Source: Periplaneta americana
Taxonomy: Eukaryota; Arthropoda; Insecta; Blattodea; Blattidae
Assembly: GCF_040183065.1 (NCBI RefSeq)
Contig: NC_091122.1
Location: forward strand, 156,739,955 to 156,803,954
Direction of reading: 5' to 3'
Length of the DNA stretch: 64,000 nucleotides
Part shown: piece by piece, positions 31,661 through 43,245 of the stretch
Layout of the letters: the number at the start of each line of letters is the position of its first letter
How positions within the stretch are numbered: position 1 is the first letter of the stretch
The notes under the pieces: model-generated
Seen by the model: the letters and a program-made list of their open reading frames with translations, nothing else
Database searches by the model: none
What the model was told of the DNA's origin: nothing
Made by a program: the position numbers and the translations under genes

Positions 31661-31944
31661 ATGTGTTGAATGTAGAACATACTAATGTGAAAATTTTTAT
31701 CCATTTAAAAAGATTTTTTTTTTTTTTTACGAATAATGGACCCGAAAACTTTCACTGCAGCCTGAGGCATATTATACTTAATATTTCTGTTCTGCGAATG
31801 ATTTTGTCGCCGAACTGTTGTGCTCTTGTACGAATACAGCACGCTGCACAGTGAACTTAACCTGGGCTATGGTAATGATGAAAATGACATTTTGAATTAA
31901 TGATGGCGAAATGAGTCTGAGATTCAACGCTATAAGATAGCCTA

Positions 31945-32090
31945 CTCAGCAATTCTGTTTCAATGGGTTTAGGGAAAACCTGGAAAACATCCTCGAACAG
32001 GTAACTTGTCCTAACTAAGGTTGGAACCAGGGCCCACTTGTTTCACGCTCAGACGTGCTAACCATTACTCTACTGCAATGAACAAGAAAA
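31945..32090 (-). mobile_element. Old tRNA-derived SINE copy
   Basis: On the minus strand: gtagagtaatggttagcacg (A box), a degenerate B box (ccctggttccaac), then gttacctgttcgaggatg and gttttccctaaacccat. This is the family 1 layout with many substitutions. Head and first body segment are present; the 3' part beyond the aattgctgagtag block is not. Confidence 0.65.
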
Positions 32091-32164
32091 AGATTTAAGT
32101 ACTGGTAAGTTTTTATTCAATGCAAAATAGTCGCATGTTTAAATTTTCATAGAATATATTTTAA

Positions 32165-32235
<71 letters not shown>
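32165..32235. repeat. (ATT)n microsatellite
   Basis: About 23 uninterrupted ATT units. On the minus strand it directly follows the LINE ending at 32249, so it is probably that LINE's AAT-type 3' tail. Confidence 0.9.
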
Positions 32236-32236
<1 letters not shown>

Positions 32237-32248
32237 TACAAATGAGTT

Positions 32249-32755
32249 TTAAGGAACCCGAAGGATCATTGCCGCCCTCACATAATCCCGCCGTCGGTCC
32301 CTATCCTGTGCAAGATTAATCCAGTCTCTACCATCATATCCCACCTCCCTCAAATCCATTTTAATATTATCCTCCCATCTATATCTCGGCCTCCCCAAAG
32401 GTCTTTTTCCCTCCGGTCTCCCAACTAACACTCTATATGCATTTCTGGATTCGCCCATACGTGCTACATGCCCTACCATATCAAACTTCTGGATTTAATG
32501 TTCCTAATTATGGCACGTAAAGAATACAATGCGTGCAGTTCTGCGTTGTGTAACTTTCTCCATTCTCCTGTAAGTTCATCCTCCTTAGCCACAAATATTT
32601 TCCTAAGAACCTTATTCTCAAACACCCTTAATCTCTGTTCCTCTCTCAAAGTGAAAGTCCAAGTTTCACAACCATACAGAACATCCGGTAATATAACTGT
32701 TTTACAAATTCTAACTTTCAGATTTTTTGACGGCAGACTGGATGACCCAGCATTC
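32249..32755 (-). pseudogene. LINE ORF C-terminus (5'-truncated insert with AAT tail)
   Basis: Minus-strand frames read SSSLPSKNLKVRICKTVILP, VLYGCETWTFTLREEQRLRV, VLRKIFVAKEDELTGEWRKL, then MVGHVARMGESRNAYRVLVG, RPRYRWEDNIKMDLREVG and a stop near 32249. YGCETWT, RLRVFENKVLRKIF and GHVARM are the conserved C-terminal blocks of RTE/jockey-like LINE polymerases. One frameshift separates the two frames near 32475. The catalytic core is missing (5' truncation). An AAT-type tail lies immediately 3' of it. Confidence 0.85.
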
Positions 32756-33268
32756 TCCAATCTTTCCTATTTTCTGCCTTCCCCTTAGTCTCCGCATATG
32801 ATCCATGTATCTTAATGCCGTCTATCATCTGATATCTCCTTCTGCCCCGAACTCTTCTCCCGTTCATCATTCCTTCCAGTGCATCTTTCAGTAGACAGTT
32901 TCTTCTCAGCCAGTGTCTCAACCAATTCCTTTTTCTCTTCCTGATCGGTTTCAGCATCTTTTTTTTTTACACCCACTCTTTCCAACACAGCTTCGTTTCT
33001 TATTCCGTCTGTTCATTCACACGCTCCATCCTTCTACATATCCGCATTTCAAATGCTTCTATTCTCTTCTCTTAGTCAGAATGTCCATGTTTCCACCCCC
33101 ATACAATGCCAAACTCCACACAAAGCACTTCACTAGTCTCTTCCCTAGTTCTTTCTCCAGAGGTCCGCTGAAGATGCACCTTTTTCTATTAAAAGCTTCC
33201 TTTGCCATTCCTATCCTCCTTTTGACTTTTTGGCAGTAGCTCATGTTACTGCTTATAGCACACTTCAA
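32725..33268 (-). pseudogene. Second LINE ORF C-terminus, fused head-to-tail to the first
   Basis: Minus strand: KRRIGMAKEAFNRKRCIFSG, PLEKELGKRLVKCFVWSLALY, a broken middle, then RNWLRHWLRRNCLLKDALEG, RRVRGRRRYQMIDGIKIHGS and ENRKDWRMLGHP. These are the C-terminal blocks of a different LINE family. The frame runs into the SSSLPSKNLKV sequence of the 32249-32755 LINE near 32750, without a tail between them. The central catalytic part is missing and several frameshifts are present. Confidence 0.8.
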
Positions 33269-33269
33269 A

Positions 33270-33760
33270 AGTAGATTATGTAGACCTATACATGCCGACT
33301 CCCCTTCTTCATATTGCTGAGCTTATCGGATATGACGTAAGAATTTGCATGGAAAGTCAATTCAAACGACGTCAGTGTAATTTCCGTTCCAGGAAATCTT
33401 TTAATTTATTTATTAATGTAAATGTACACGATCGATAGATCTACAGAATTAGATAATGTTTAATGACAAAATGTCTATAGGTCTATTGGGCCTAATGGCA
33501 GTTAGCCTACAATATTAAATCTATTAAAGAATGTCTATCTGTGAAAAATGTGTAATGATTAGGAGGCGGATTATTATGCATTAAAAACGGGAAAATATGC
33601 ATACACGTATGCATTTAAAATACAGGATATGTGCACTGAAAATATCAAATACGCACTGTTAATGCTGAAAAAATGTAGTATTTTATTTTAAGCAATTTAC
33701 TATTACTGATCGTTTTCCTGTTATACATAAGAATATTGAATTACTATAAATAATATGGCC
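33270..33760. other. AT-rich spacer, nothing recognised
   Basis: No gene found. ATGCAT-containing palindromic stretches occur near 33577-33625. Confidence 0.45.
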
Positions 33761-36625
33761 TAATCGAAAACGGAAAATTACGTAGGCCTATCGATAATAA
33801 CAGTTATAAGCTTAGGTTAATATAGCTTTCTTAAATGAGTTAATATATATGAAAATCGAAAACTGAAGATTACATATCGACAATAACAGTTATAAGTTAG
33901 TACAGCTTTCTTAAATGAGTTAATATAAATAATAATCGAAAACGAAATATTACGTATCGACAATATCAGTTATAGGTTAGTTATAGCTTTGTTAAATGAG
34001 TTAATGTAAGTAATAATAATAACGAAAACGGAAGATTAAGTATCGACAATAACAGTTATAGGTTAGTTATAGCTTTGTTAAATGTGTTAATATAAATAAT
34101 AATCGAAAACGAACATTACGTATCGACAATAACAGTTATAGGTTAGTTATAGCTTTGTTAAATGAGTTAATATAAATAATAATCGAAAACGAAATATTAC
34201 GTATCAACAATAACAGATATAGGTTAGTTATAGCTTTGTTAAATGAGTTAATATAAGTAATGATAATCGAAACGGAAGATTAAGTATCGACAATAACAGT
34301 TATAGGTTAGTTATAGCTTTGTTAAATGAGTTAATATAAATATTAATCGAAAACGAAATATTACGTATCGACAATAACAGATATAGGTTAGTTATAACTT
34401 TGCTAAATGAGTTAATATAAATAATAATTGAAAACGGAAGATTAAGTATCGACAATAGCAGTTATAGGTTAGTTATAGCTTTGTTAAATGAGTTAATATA
34501 AATAATCGAAAATGAAATATTACGTATCGACAATAACAGATATAGGTTAGTTATAACTTTGCTAAATGAGTTAATATAAGTAATAATAATAGACAACGGA
34601 AGATTAAGTATCGACAATAACAGTTATAGGTTAGTTATAGCTTTGTTAAATGAGTTAATATACATATTAATCGAAAACGAAATATTACGTATCGACAATA
34701 ACAGATATAGGTTAGTTATAACTTTGCTAAATGAGTTAATATAAATAATAATTGAAAACGGAAGATTAAGTATCGACAATAACAGTTATAGGTTAGTTAT
34801 AGCTTTGTTAAATGAGTTAATATAAATAATGAAAACGGAACATTACGTATCGGCAATAATAGTTATAGGTTAGTTATAGCTTTGTTAAATGAGTTAATAT
34901 AAATAATAATCGAAAACGGAACATTACGTATCGACAATAACAGTTATAGGTTAGTATAGCTCTGTTAAAGGAGTTAATATAAACAATAATCGATAACGGA
35001 ACATTACCTATCGAAAATAACAGTTATAGGTTAGTTATAGCTTTGTTAAATGAGTTAATATAAATAATAATCGAAAACGGAACATTACGTATCGACAATA
35101 ACAGTTATAGGTTAGTATAGCTCTGTTAAAGGAGTTAATATAAACAATAATCGATAACGGAACATTACCTATCGAAAATAACAGTTATAGGTTAGTTATA
35201 GCTTTGTTAAATGAGTTAATATAAATAATAATCGAAAACGGAACATTACGTATCGGCAATAATAGTTATAGGTTAGTTATAGCTTTGTTAAATGAGTTAA
35301 TATAAATAATAATCGAAAACGGAACATTACGTATCGACAATAACAGTTATAGGTTAGTATAGCTCTGTTAAAGGAGTTAATATAAACAATAATCGATAAC
35401 GGAACATTACCTATCGAAAATAACAGTTATAGGTTAGTTATAGCTTTGTTAAATGAGTTAATATAAATAATAATCGAAAACGGAACATTACGTATCGGCA
35501 ATAATAGTTATAGGTTAGTTATAGCTTTGTTAAATGAGTTAATATAAATAATAATCGAAAACGGAACATTACGTATCGACAATAACAGTTATAGGTTAGT
35601 ATAGCTCTGTTAAAGGAGTTAATATAAACAATAATCGATAACGGAACATTGCCTATCGAAAATAACAGTTATAGGTTAGTTATAGCTTTGTTAAATGAGT
35701 TAATATAAATAATAATCGAAAACGGAACATTACGTATCGGCAATAATAGTTATAGGTTAGTTATAGCTTTGTTAAATGAGTTAATATAAATAATAATCGA
35801 AAACGGAACATTACGTATCGACAATAACAGTTATAGGTTAGTATAGCTCTGTTAAAGGAGTTAATGTAAACAATAATCGATAACGGAACATTACCTATGG
35901 AAAATAACAGTTATAGGTTAGTTATAGCTTTGTTAAATGAGTTAATATAAATAATAATCGAAAACGGAACATTACGTATCGGCAATAACAGTTATAGTTT
36001 ACTATAGCTCTGTTAAAGAAGTTAATATAAACAATAATCGATAACGGAACATTACCTATCGACAATAACAGTTATAGGTTAGTTATAGCTTTGTTAAATG
36101 AGTTAATATAAATAATAATCGAAAACGGAACATTACGTATCGGCAATAACAGTTATAGTTTACTATAGCTCTGTTAAAGAAGTTAATATAAACAATAATC
36201 GATAACGGAACATTACGTATCGACAATAACAGTTATAGGTTACTATACGTCGTTGTTCCTGCAATAACTCCTATGTGCAAAATATAAAATTTTTCAGTAG
36301 GAAAAAAAATACATTTATTTATCCTATGGCAGCCGTACATAGGACACTGTGAATTCTTACATTTTCAAAACAAAGAAATATAATTACACATAGGAGATTT
36401 TATTATTTTCTGTATCACTATTTAAGTTATTTAATAGAGCAAAAATCTGAAAGTCGATAAATACTCTATGTCACATAGGAGTTATTGCAGGAACAATGGC
36501 GTATAGTTTTGTCAAATGAGTTAATATAAATAATAATCGAAAACGGAAGATTACGTATTGACAATAACAGTTATAGGTTAGTTATAGCTTTGTTAAATGA
36601 GTTAATATAAATAATAATCGAAAAA
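33760..36625. repeat. 81-bp satellite array with dimeric and trimeric higher-order units
   Basis: About 32 tandem copies of an about 81-bp AT-rich unit (ttataggttagttatagctt, tgttaaatgagttaatataa, ataatcgaaaacgg, attacgtatcgacaataaca). From about 34850 to 35950 three unit types alternate: one with cggcaataat (about 34850, 35253, 35493 and 35738), one standard, and one with tctgttaaaggag and cctatcgaaaat. Their period of about 240-245 bp marks a trimeric higher-order repeat. Edge units diverge most, as expected for homogenisation by unequal exchange. A MITE interrupts it at 36248. Confidence 0.93.
36248..36501. mobile_element. 254-bp MITE inserted in the 81-bp satellite
   Basis: Its ends are CGTCGTTGTTCCTGCAATAA and, inverted, CGCCATTGTTCCTGCAATAA; the arms continue through CTCCTATGTG (about 30 bp). 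The satellite is interrupted between tata (36244-36247) and tata (36502-36505), so the target duplication is TA or TATA. No coding capacity. Confidence 0.88.
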
Positions 36626-37329
36626 TGAGCATTTTGCTCGAGATATTCCATGCACGAGTATGTCTACAAAGCCAACTCATCGGTTCTTGCCCACTTGAAC
36701 GCCACTAGTTCGTCCCCATGACTCACTGGACGTTTTGAAGCATGCGAGTGATTAAAAACTGCGGTATTGAGTCCGGGTTCGTTCCCATTTGAGAGGATTA
36801 TGCTGTCGCCATATTGCTATCGATGCGATGAGGGATTTAAAAATATGGCGGCTGTTTGGTTCGTTGACTCAGACGTAATGACGAGAGAAGTGAAACGTGC
36901 AGTCGCTGAAGGGGTGTAGCCGGGGTTCGAAACCAGCGCCGCGACACACCGTCTTCTGCCGTTACAGCACGATCCGTATTATGCGATGCGTTGCTGCAGT
37001 CTGTTGCATCTTACAGAGCACTTATATTTCTTCTCGTAATTTCTCATTATATGAAGTGCAAAGGGAGACTATTATGATAGAGACCGTAAATTGTAGGTAC
37101 CGAAAGTTAAAAATGACACCGAACAACATTCTGAAATCTAAGAGAGGAGAGAGGTTTTATAGAGAATGGAAAATGCATGTAGTGAAGTGCGTTCGTTAAT
37201 TTGAAACTAACTGTTGAGATCGTTCAGTTGAACTTGGTGTTTGAAAAGCATGTCCACATACTAAAGCCTTCCTCACGTTAGCTTAAGCTTTAGCCAATTG
37301 TGCTTTTCTTTCTTCTGCCTTTGAGGTTT
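36626..37329. other. Spacer of mixed composition, no gene found
   Basis: Starts exactly where the satellite stops. 36650-37000 is richer in G+C. A 100-codon open frame at 36897-37199 (non-ATG-like context, no domain) is not supported as a gene. Confidence 0.35.
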
Positions 37330-38250
37330 TCCGTTGCATCAAATCGCTCTTTCCTTCATACAATGATGCAGCTGAAATCTGTCATGTGCGTGATGCTCTG
37401 ACTAGTCGGTATACTTCCTCACAAACCACTCATCCTCCTGCCCATCCTGAATTTCAAAAGCAGTGGGACGTTTTTTTCCCAAAAAATTTTAGATAAACTT
37501 CTTTCTTCTTTCAAATCCGAATAAGACATTGCACATCTCCTAGCTCTTCAAGAGAGTGAGTCTGGAGCTTAGTTACATGCATTACCTTCTCCTCACATCG
37601 GCACCCCAATAGATAGTACATCCTTTAAAATCGCAATGGCTTTACGCCTTGGTTGTAAATTCTGCCAGCCACACCAATGTATTTGCGGAGGATATTTACG
37701 GCCATCATGCACTCAGCTGTGCGAGGAGCAAGTGTCGCATTCCCAGACATACATCACTCAATGATATCATTAAAAGATCTCTGACTTCTTGTGGCATCCA
37801 GTCTCTTTTGGAACCACCAGGTACAGTATTAGTCGCGCGGATGGTAAACGGCCCGATGGTCTCACCTTAATTCCATGGTCTATAGGAAAATCTTCAATTT
37901 GGGACTCCACTTGCGTTGACACTCTAGCTCCATCTCACTTGCCGAATACCTCCAGACGCGCAGCATCTGCTGCTGAATTAGCCGTGAAGAAGGAAGTCAA
38001 TAAATATGCTCATCTTTTAGACAATTATATCTTTGTCCCCTTTGCAGTGGAGACCTTCGGTCCTTGGAGTCATGACGCTAAAGTTTTGGTATCTCAAAAC
38101 GGCCAAATTTTGATCTCCATTACTGGTGATCGTCGTTGCACTACGTATTTGCGTCAACGTTTTAAGTATTGCAATTCAACGCGGAAATGCAATGAGCATT
38201 TTGAGTACTCTTCCCGAGTCCAGCCCTTGGATGAACTCTTTCTCTTGTAA
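37330..38250 (+). pseudogene. Retroelement polyprotein C-terminus with PD-(D/E)XK-like motif
   Basis: Frameshifted readings give ALRLGCKFCQPHQCICGG (a Cys/His cluster), SLNDIIKRSLTSCGIQSLLE, SRADGKRPDGLTLIPW, GKSSIWDSTCVDTLAPSHLP, VNKYAHLLDNYIFVPFAVET, FGPWSHDAK, ITGDRRCTTYLRQR and, in another frame, LSIAIQRGNAMSIL. This block is familiar from the ends of reverse-transcriptase polyproteins in many animals. RPD followed by a D about 15 residues later (IWDST) and VETFG fits a restriction-like endonuclease core. The RT itself is missing; at least three frame changes occur (about 37640, 37790 and 38160). Family recognition is from memory. Confidence 0.6.
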
Positions 38251-38479
38251 AATTTATTTAGAAAATTGTAGAGAATGGCGAGAATTTCGTCAAATACATT
38301 GTGAATACAAGGTTCACAGCAATCAATCCAATTACAATCATCTGGTGTAACTTTGTACCACTTTCGTCATATACTTACCTAAAATAGTGTCTATTGAAAT
38401 TGATGTTTAAAAGCAAATTAATTCTTTAAGAAAAGTTATTTCATAGGTTGAGACATAAGAAACATAAAAAAATCATATT

Positions 38480-39105
38480 TTAAATCATATTAGGAAGTTT
38501 AAATGTAGAAAACAAACAAAATTTTCCTTTGTTAACCGCACAATAGTAGACTGGAACAGCTTACCTGCGGCAATCTTTCAGGGTGGTCCTCTCAAAATCA
38601 ATACATTTAAGGAAAGGTTGAGAAGATTAGACTCAAAATGTAATTGTAGGTGCAGTGTAATTAACTAAGTTGTGTCATGTAATTAATTAAGTTGATATGT
38701 AATTAATTAAGATGATATGTAATTTAGTTGATATATAGACAAATTAAAGTGATATGTAATTAATTAAGATGATATGTAATTAAGTTGATTTGTAATTAAT
38801 TACTTAAATTGGTAATAGTTGGGTGAAATAGAAGTACTTATAAGTTAGGTTTACTTTTGCATATTATAGGCGTTATTATAGAATAGCTTTTATTTATAGT
38901 CCCAGGTTTATTGCATCTATTTATTTATAGTTAGAAATAAATTTAGGTTTATTTTATTTTATTCTTTTTATTTTTCATTTATTGCTGTAATTATTGTATA
39001 ATTGTAATGGTATTATTGTATATTATATATTACTGTCACCGGGTGTATACCCAATTGTAGTGTTAATAAATAAATACATACATACATACTTACATACATA
39101 AATAA
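38480..39105 (+). mobile_element. LINE 3' end (C-terminus, UTR and CATA-type tail)
   Basis: The frame reads FVNRTIVDWNSLPAAIFQGG and INTFKERLRRLDS, then a stop near 38667. WNSLP and the NTFKxRL block are conserved at the end of CR1/jockey-like reverse transcriptases. The UTR contains a local tandem of taattaattaagwtgatatg units (38675-38810) and finishes tgtagtgttaataaataaat with CATA repeats to 39105. Confidence 0.72.
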
Positions 39106-41833
39106 ATAGGTGAAATTTGACATTTAATGGTCGTACATAGTTACATGGCTAATTGACGAAACTTTGTATCACATAGACCTATGTATTTTCCTATTAAATT
39201 CAATTCTCTACATCCCCCTTCAAACGCAAGGTAACTTTTGACCATTCAATAAGAAAATATATAAAATTTTATTTCATGTAAGTCACAAAAAAGTTCATTA
39301 AAAACTTATAACGTTTACTATAACAATAAAATATACTAACAAGACAGAAGAAAATATAAACACAATATGTATGTGTTTATTGTCTACATATAATATGTTT
39401 AATATAAGTTATTTTTAATTCGCTAATCAAATTTTTTATAGTCTTAATCTGTTCATACGTGTCCCTTTTATTTACCAACTTATTAACTTTCTTTATTACT
39501 CTAAACTGGTCAAGCCACGTCTAATGCCTTCCCTTCTTGACATTACAACTGAATTTCTATCTAGAGATGGGACCATAGAGTTCAATGCCATTGACTGTAG
39601 GCCTAACAGGGAATAATGATCCTTTATATGAGACTAGTACAAAGTCATCATAGTATAGAGGATTAACATTATTGGAGAAAACATATTTGCCCTTCAAAAT
39701 TATTTCTGTGTTTATTTTTCAATTTATTCACTAGTGTCTGTCTTGGGGTGGAATACAAACGTGCAGCTTCCCGTTGACAAAGTTTTCCAGTGTTTATATC
39801 ATCTGGAATATCTTGTCTTTATTGCATAATGTATACTCTCTGGAGAATCCTGTTGACCCCTTGTCATCTAAAAATTTCAACGCGTTATGGAAATCAAAGT
39901 TGAGTGTAAAAATTAGAACAGCAATTGAATAAACTATGTCAAAGAAATTTCGTTAATAAATCAACTATATGGGACGTAGTAAATTAATTCTTCTATATAA
40001 ACTTAAAGTGTGTCTATAGTAGATTTAGTAGTTAGGCTATATTTTATATTAATTTTATGTAATAATTGTCTCATGTTATTTAATAAACAAATTAATTATG
40101 TTCATTTATGTACAAATTTAAATGCTTATAATAGAATCAATATTATCATGCAAACTTCGTAGCGGCACAAAGTACCCTGAAATCGAACCAAAATAGCACT
40201 GTCGGATTAATTTTATAATTTTCAAGACATAGGATTATGTATATCACGAAGTTGTTAATGTATTTTAAAGAGGAGAAGATAAGCATTAACATTTACAATA
40301 ATTGTAACGATAAAGATAAAATGATATGCATAAAATATAAAGTTTAAAAATCTTCATAAACCAGCTACTATAAGCAGAATGCAAATATTTAACCACGTGG
40401 AGCCTTAAATATTCTTCAGGGACCGGACATAACAGCACAGTCTAGTATATACAGTCACGAAGCTCAATACGTACCAAATATGCATCCATAGATAGTTGCT
40501 AACCACTAGGATCGCTAATATCGCCTCGTTATAGACAATGCGAAATAGTATCGACACAGTCTATTGTTTCTAGCACCCTCACAACTCAAGTTTCGTGACT
40601 GTGATAATAAATAGAAAGCAAAGCATAGAGATCATAAATTATGGACATGACCTCAGTCCAAAGATATCACACTTAGGAAATGTGAAATTAAATCTTCTAG
40701 TAAAATTGGGAACTGGCAAAAAGTTACATTGGCCTGTACAAAGTTACTCCAAATGACTGTATTGGTTACGACTTTCAAACCCGTGGCATTATTTATACCA
40801 GAATGAGAGTATTGCTTACTCGTTTATAACTATGGAAAATTAAAATAATACATTTCCAGTCATCAAAGGATTACATCAAGGTTGTTGCGTATCACATCAA
40901 CAGTACCGGGTATTTATGGAGATCACAAAAATTACGAAATAATAGATATACAATAGATTTTTACTAATCTTTACGAATTAAGTGATTCTGATTAATAATT
41001 GCGAATAAAACAATCGCGACAAATCGCGAAATAGAGTTCTAATAGCGAAATATGAACACATTTGTGAATTATTACTATTGCGTCGTTTTATAGCGAATTT
41101 CATATTTTGAGTTTTTTTTTTTTTAGAATTTTCTTTTCATTTGAATTTGTTATATATCCAAGTAGGCTACATTACATGCTATTCCAGGTGTTCTGATTAA
41201 AAAAAAATAAATCTAATCTTCCTCAACCCGGTGAGATTGCCAAAGACAAAAAATGTTAAACAGTAACATTTAAAGTCTGATATTAAAATGTCTTAGAAGA
41301 AATTTGTTTACAATAAACTGAAATTTACAGTAGTTAATGTTTTACAATAATGAAAACTTGCAGTAAAATAAAAAATACAGATAAAAATAAAATATAATGA
41401 GAAAAAGACTCAAAAGAGGAGAATTCAACATTTCACTAATAATTTGAAAGTGTTAATTTGAGGACTGCAAGTTTTTTTTTTTTCGTTTTTTAACGAATGT
41501 GTGTTAAATACAATATCAATCCATCAAATATAGTCTATTGGCCATACCGCACCTTTACCAGAATCCAACGAACCTTTAATGTTAATTATTTGGAAAGTAA
41601 TATTCATACTCAGTTAATATTCAAATTCCAAAATAATTGTATTTTCCAAAATGTCCATTAATCTCCGCCAAGAGTAAAAATCAATCTCCAACAATCTCCG
41701 CCGACACCAATATTAAAAAACATAAATGATAAAATTAATCTCCGTAAATACCTGTCCCTGCACATTACCAACTTTATTTAAAATGTATATACATGAAGCA
41801 TTGCAAATTTGTAGAAGAAAATGTTAACGGATG
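39106..41833. other. Long AT-rich spacer with one coding-like remnant
   Basis: On the minus strand, about 39725-39555, a continuous frame reads EIILKGKYVFSNNVNPLYYD, DFVLVSYKGSLFPVRPTVNG, IELYGPISR, stop. The YDDFVLVxYKGxLFP pattern resembles the C-terminal segment of some insect transposon proteins, but I cannot name the family. Nothing else in these 2.7 kb could be identified on either strand. Confidence 0.35.
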
Positions 41834-42560
41834 GGTTTACAAGTTTCAGATAAATTTATTTACACTCTTCGTTTCGCTGATGGCCAAATAGTCATAGCTC
41901 AGGATCAGGAAGATGTGGAGTATATGGTCAGGAAATTAATAGAAGAATATAATATGTGGGAAATAACGGTAAATTGTAATAAATCATGGTATTTTTAGGA
42001 CAAGACCCAGTCAGAAGTAAGATAATACACAATAACCAATGCCTCGAACAAGTACAAAATTTCAGTTACATGGGTTGTGAAATATCTTATCAAAATGAAA
42101 AAGATGTGAACAAAAAAATTACCAAATTTACAAAAATTCTAGGGATAATAAACAATACATTAAAAGCTAAATTAGTACAAAAATCTACAAGAATAAAAAT
42201 ATACAATACACTAGCATTAACCTCCTTTTTATACGGAAGCGAGATTTGGACATTAAAGAAAAAAGGCATGAACAGAATCAAAGCAACGGAAATGAAATTT
42301 TTCAGGAGGACAGCAGGATATACTCTGTTAGATAGAAAAAGTAATGAACAAATTTTAGAACAATTAGAAGTAGAGTCAGTAGAAGAAAAAATCAGCAGAT
42401 ACAAATTTAATTGGCTAGATCATGTAAGAAGAATGGAAAATAAATTCAAGAATCCCAAAAATTATGATGCAGTATAAACCTAGCATCGTCGACCAGGAAG
42501 ACCTTTTAGAAGACTGCTAGATGGGGTCGAAACAGGTCTATAGAGACCTAATTCGTGAAG
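41834..42560 (+). pseudogene. LINE reverse transcriptase, C-terminal third
   Basis: The first frame reads YTLRFADGQIVIAQDQEDVE (domain 5 with the second catalytic Asp replaced by Gly) and IEEYNMWEITVNCNKS. After a frameshift near 41982, QVQNFSYMGCEISYQNEKDV, TLALTSFLYGSEIWTLKKKG, ATEMKFFRRTAGYTLLDRKS and KFNWLDHVRRMENKF follow to the stop at 42475. A further shifted RRPGRPFRRLLDGVETG completes the C-terminus. LYGSEIW, MKFFRR and DHVRRM mark an RTE/jockey-like LINE. Inactive: the catalytic residue is changed and the N-terminus is missing. Confidence 0.85.
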
Positions 42561-42567
42561 GATGATG

Positions 42568-43245
42568 ATGATGTAATAAATCAAAATATTTATTAATTGG
42601 AGACACAAAAATACAAAATTTAGAAATTGAAGGTCGAATAATTATAAGAGGTTACGACGAAATAGAATACTTAGGAGTAAAATAAATAAATATGAAATTT
42701 GTGATGAGATTAAACACAGGAATAATAACGGCTGATTTGCTATATTAACTTTAAACGGAGTGCTATAGGATAACAATATAACAACACCAACAAAACAGAA
42801 ATATATATAACACTATCTGTTAAAACTTTATGGAGCAGAAATTTGGCCACAGAAAAAAACAAATATAGCTAAATAGTTGGAAACAGAAATGGATTTTTAG
42901 CATCGAGGTGCCAGAGCGTCAAGAAGAGAAACAATTAAAAATGAAGTTATTAGGCAAAAATTGGGAGTCAACCATAGAATTTTGGATGAAATCTCAACTA
43001 GTCATTTGAGATGGTATGGGCACGTGCGAAGAATGCAAGAAGGGAGACTTTCCAAAAGTATATTCGATTGGATATCAAAAGGTGAAACGAAGAGAGAAAG
43101 ATCAAGAGCTACCTGGCCAGATGGGATAGCAACAGAGATGACAGCAAGGAATTTGGAAGATGGTCTATGGCGCGATGGAGGCAACTAGAGAAGGGTAATC
43201 GGAAAATGTCGAAGGCATTGAAACCCCGAGATACAGAGTAAACTG
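42568..43245 (+). pseudogene. Second LINE reverse-transcriptase C-terminus in tandem
   Basis: Readings NKSKYLLIGD, IIIRGYDEIEYLGVK, then, after many stops, KIGSQP/LGVNHRILDEISTSHL, RWYGHVRRMQEGRLSKSIFD and ATWPDGIATEMTARNLEDGL. These correspond to the same domain as 41834-42560 (domain 7 to C-terminal end) but from a related, more decayed family. It starts 8 bp after the first fragment's C-terminus and is overlapped at its 3' end by the left end of the fold-back element at 43228. Confidence 0.72.

Noticed and set aside
36897-37199. 100-codon frame
   Set aside because: No recognisable domain and no ATG near the 5' end in good context; could be chance in mixed-composition spacer.
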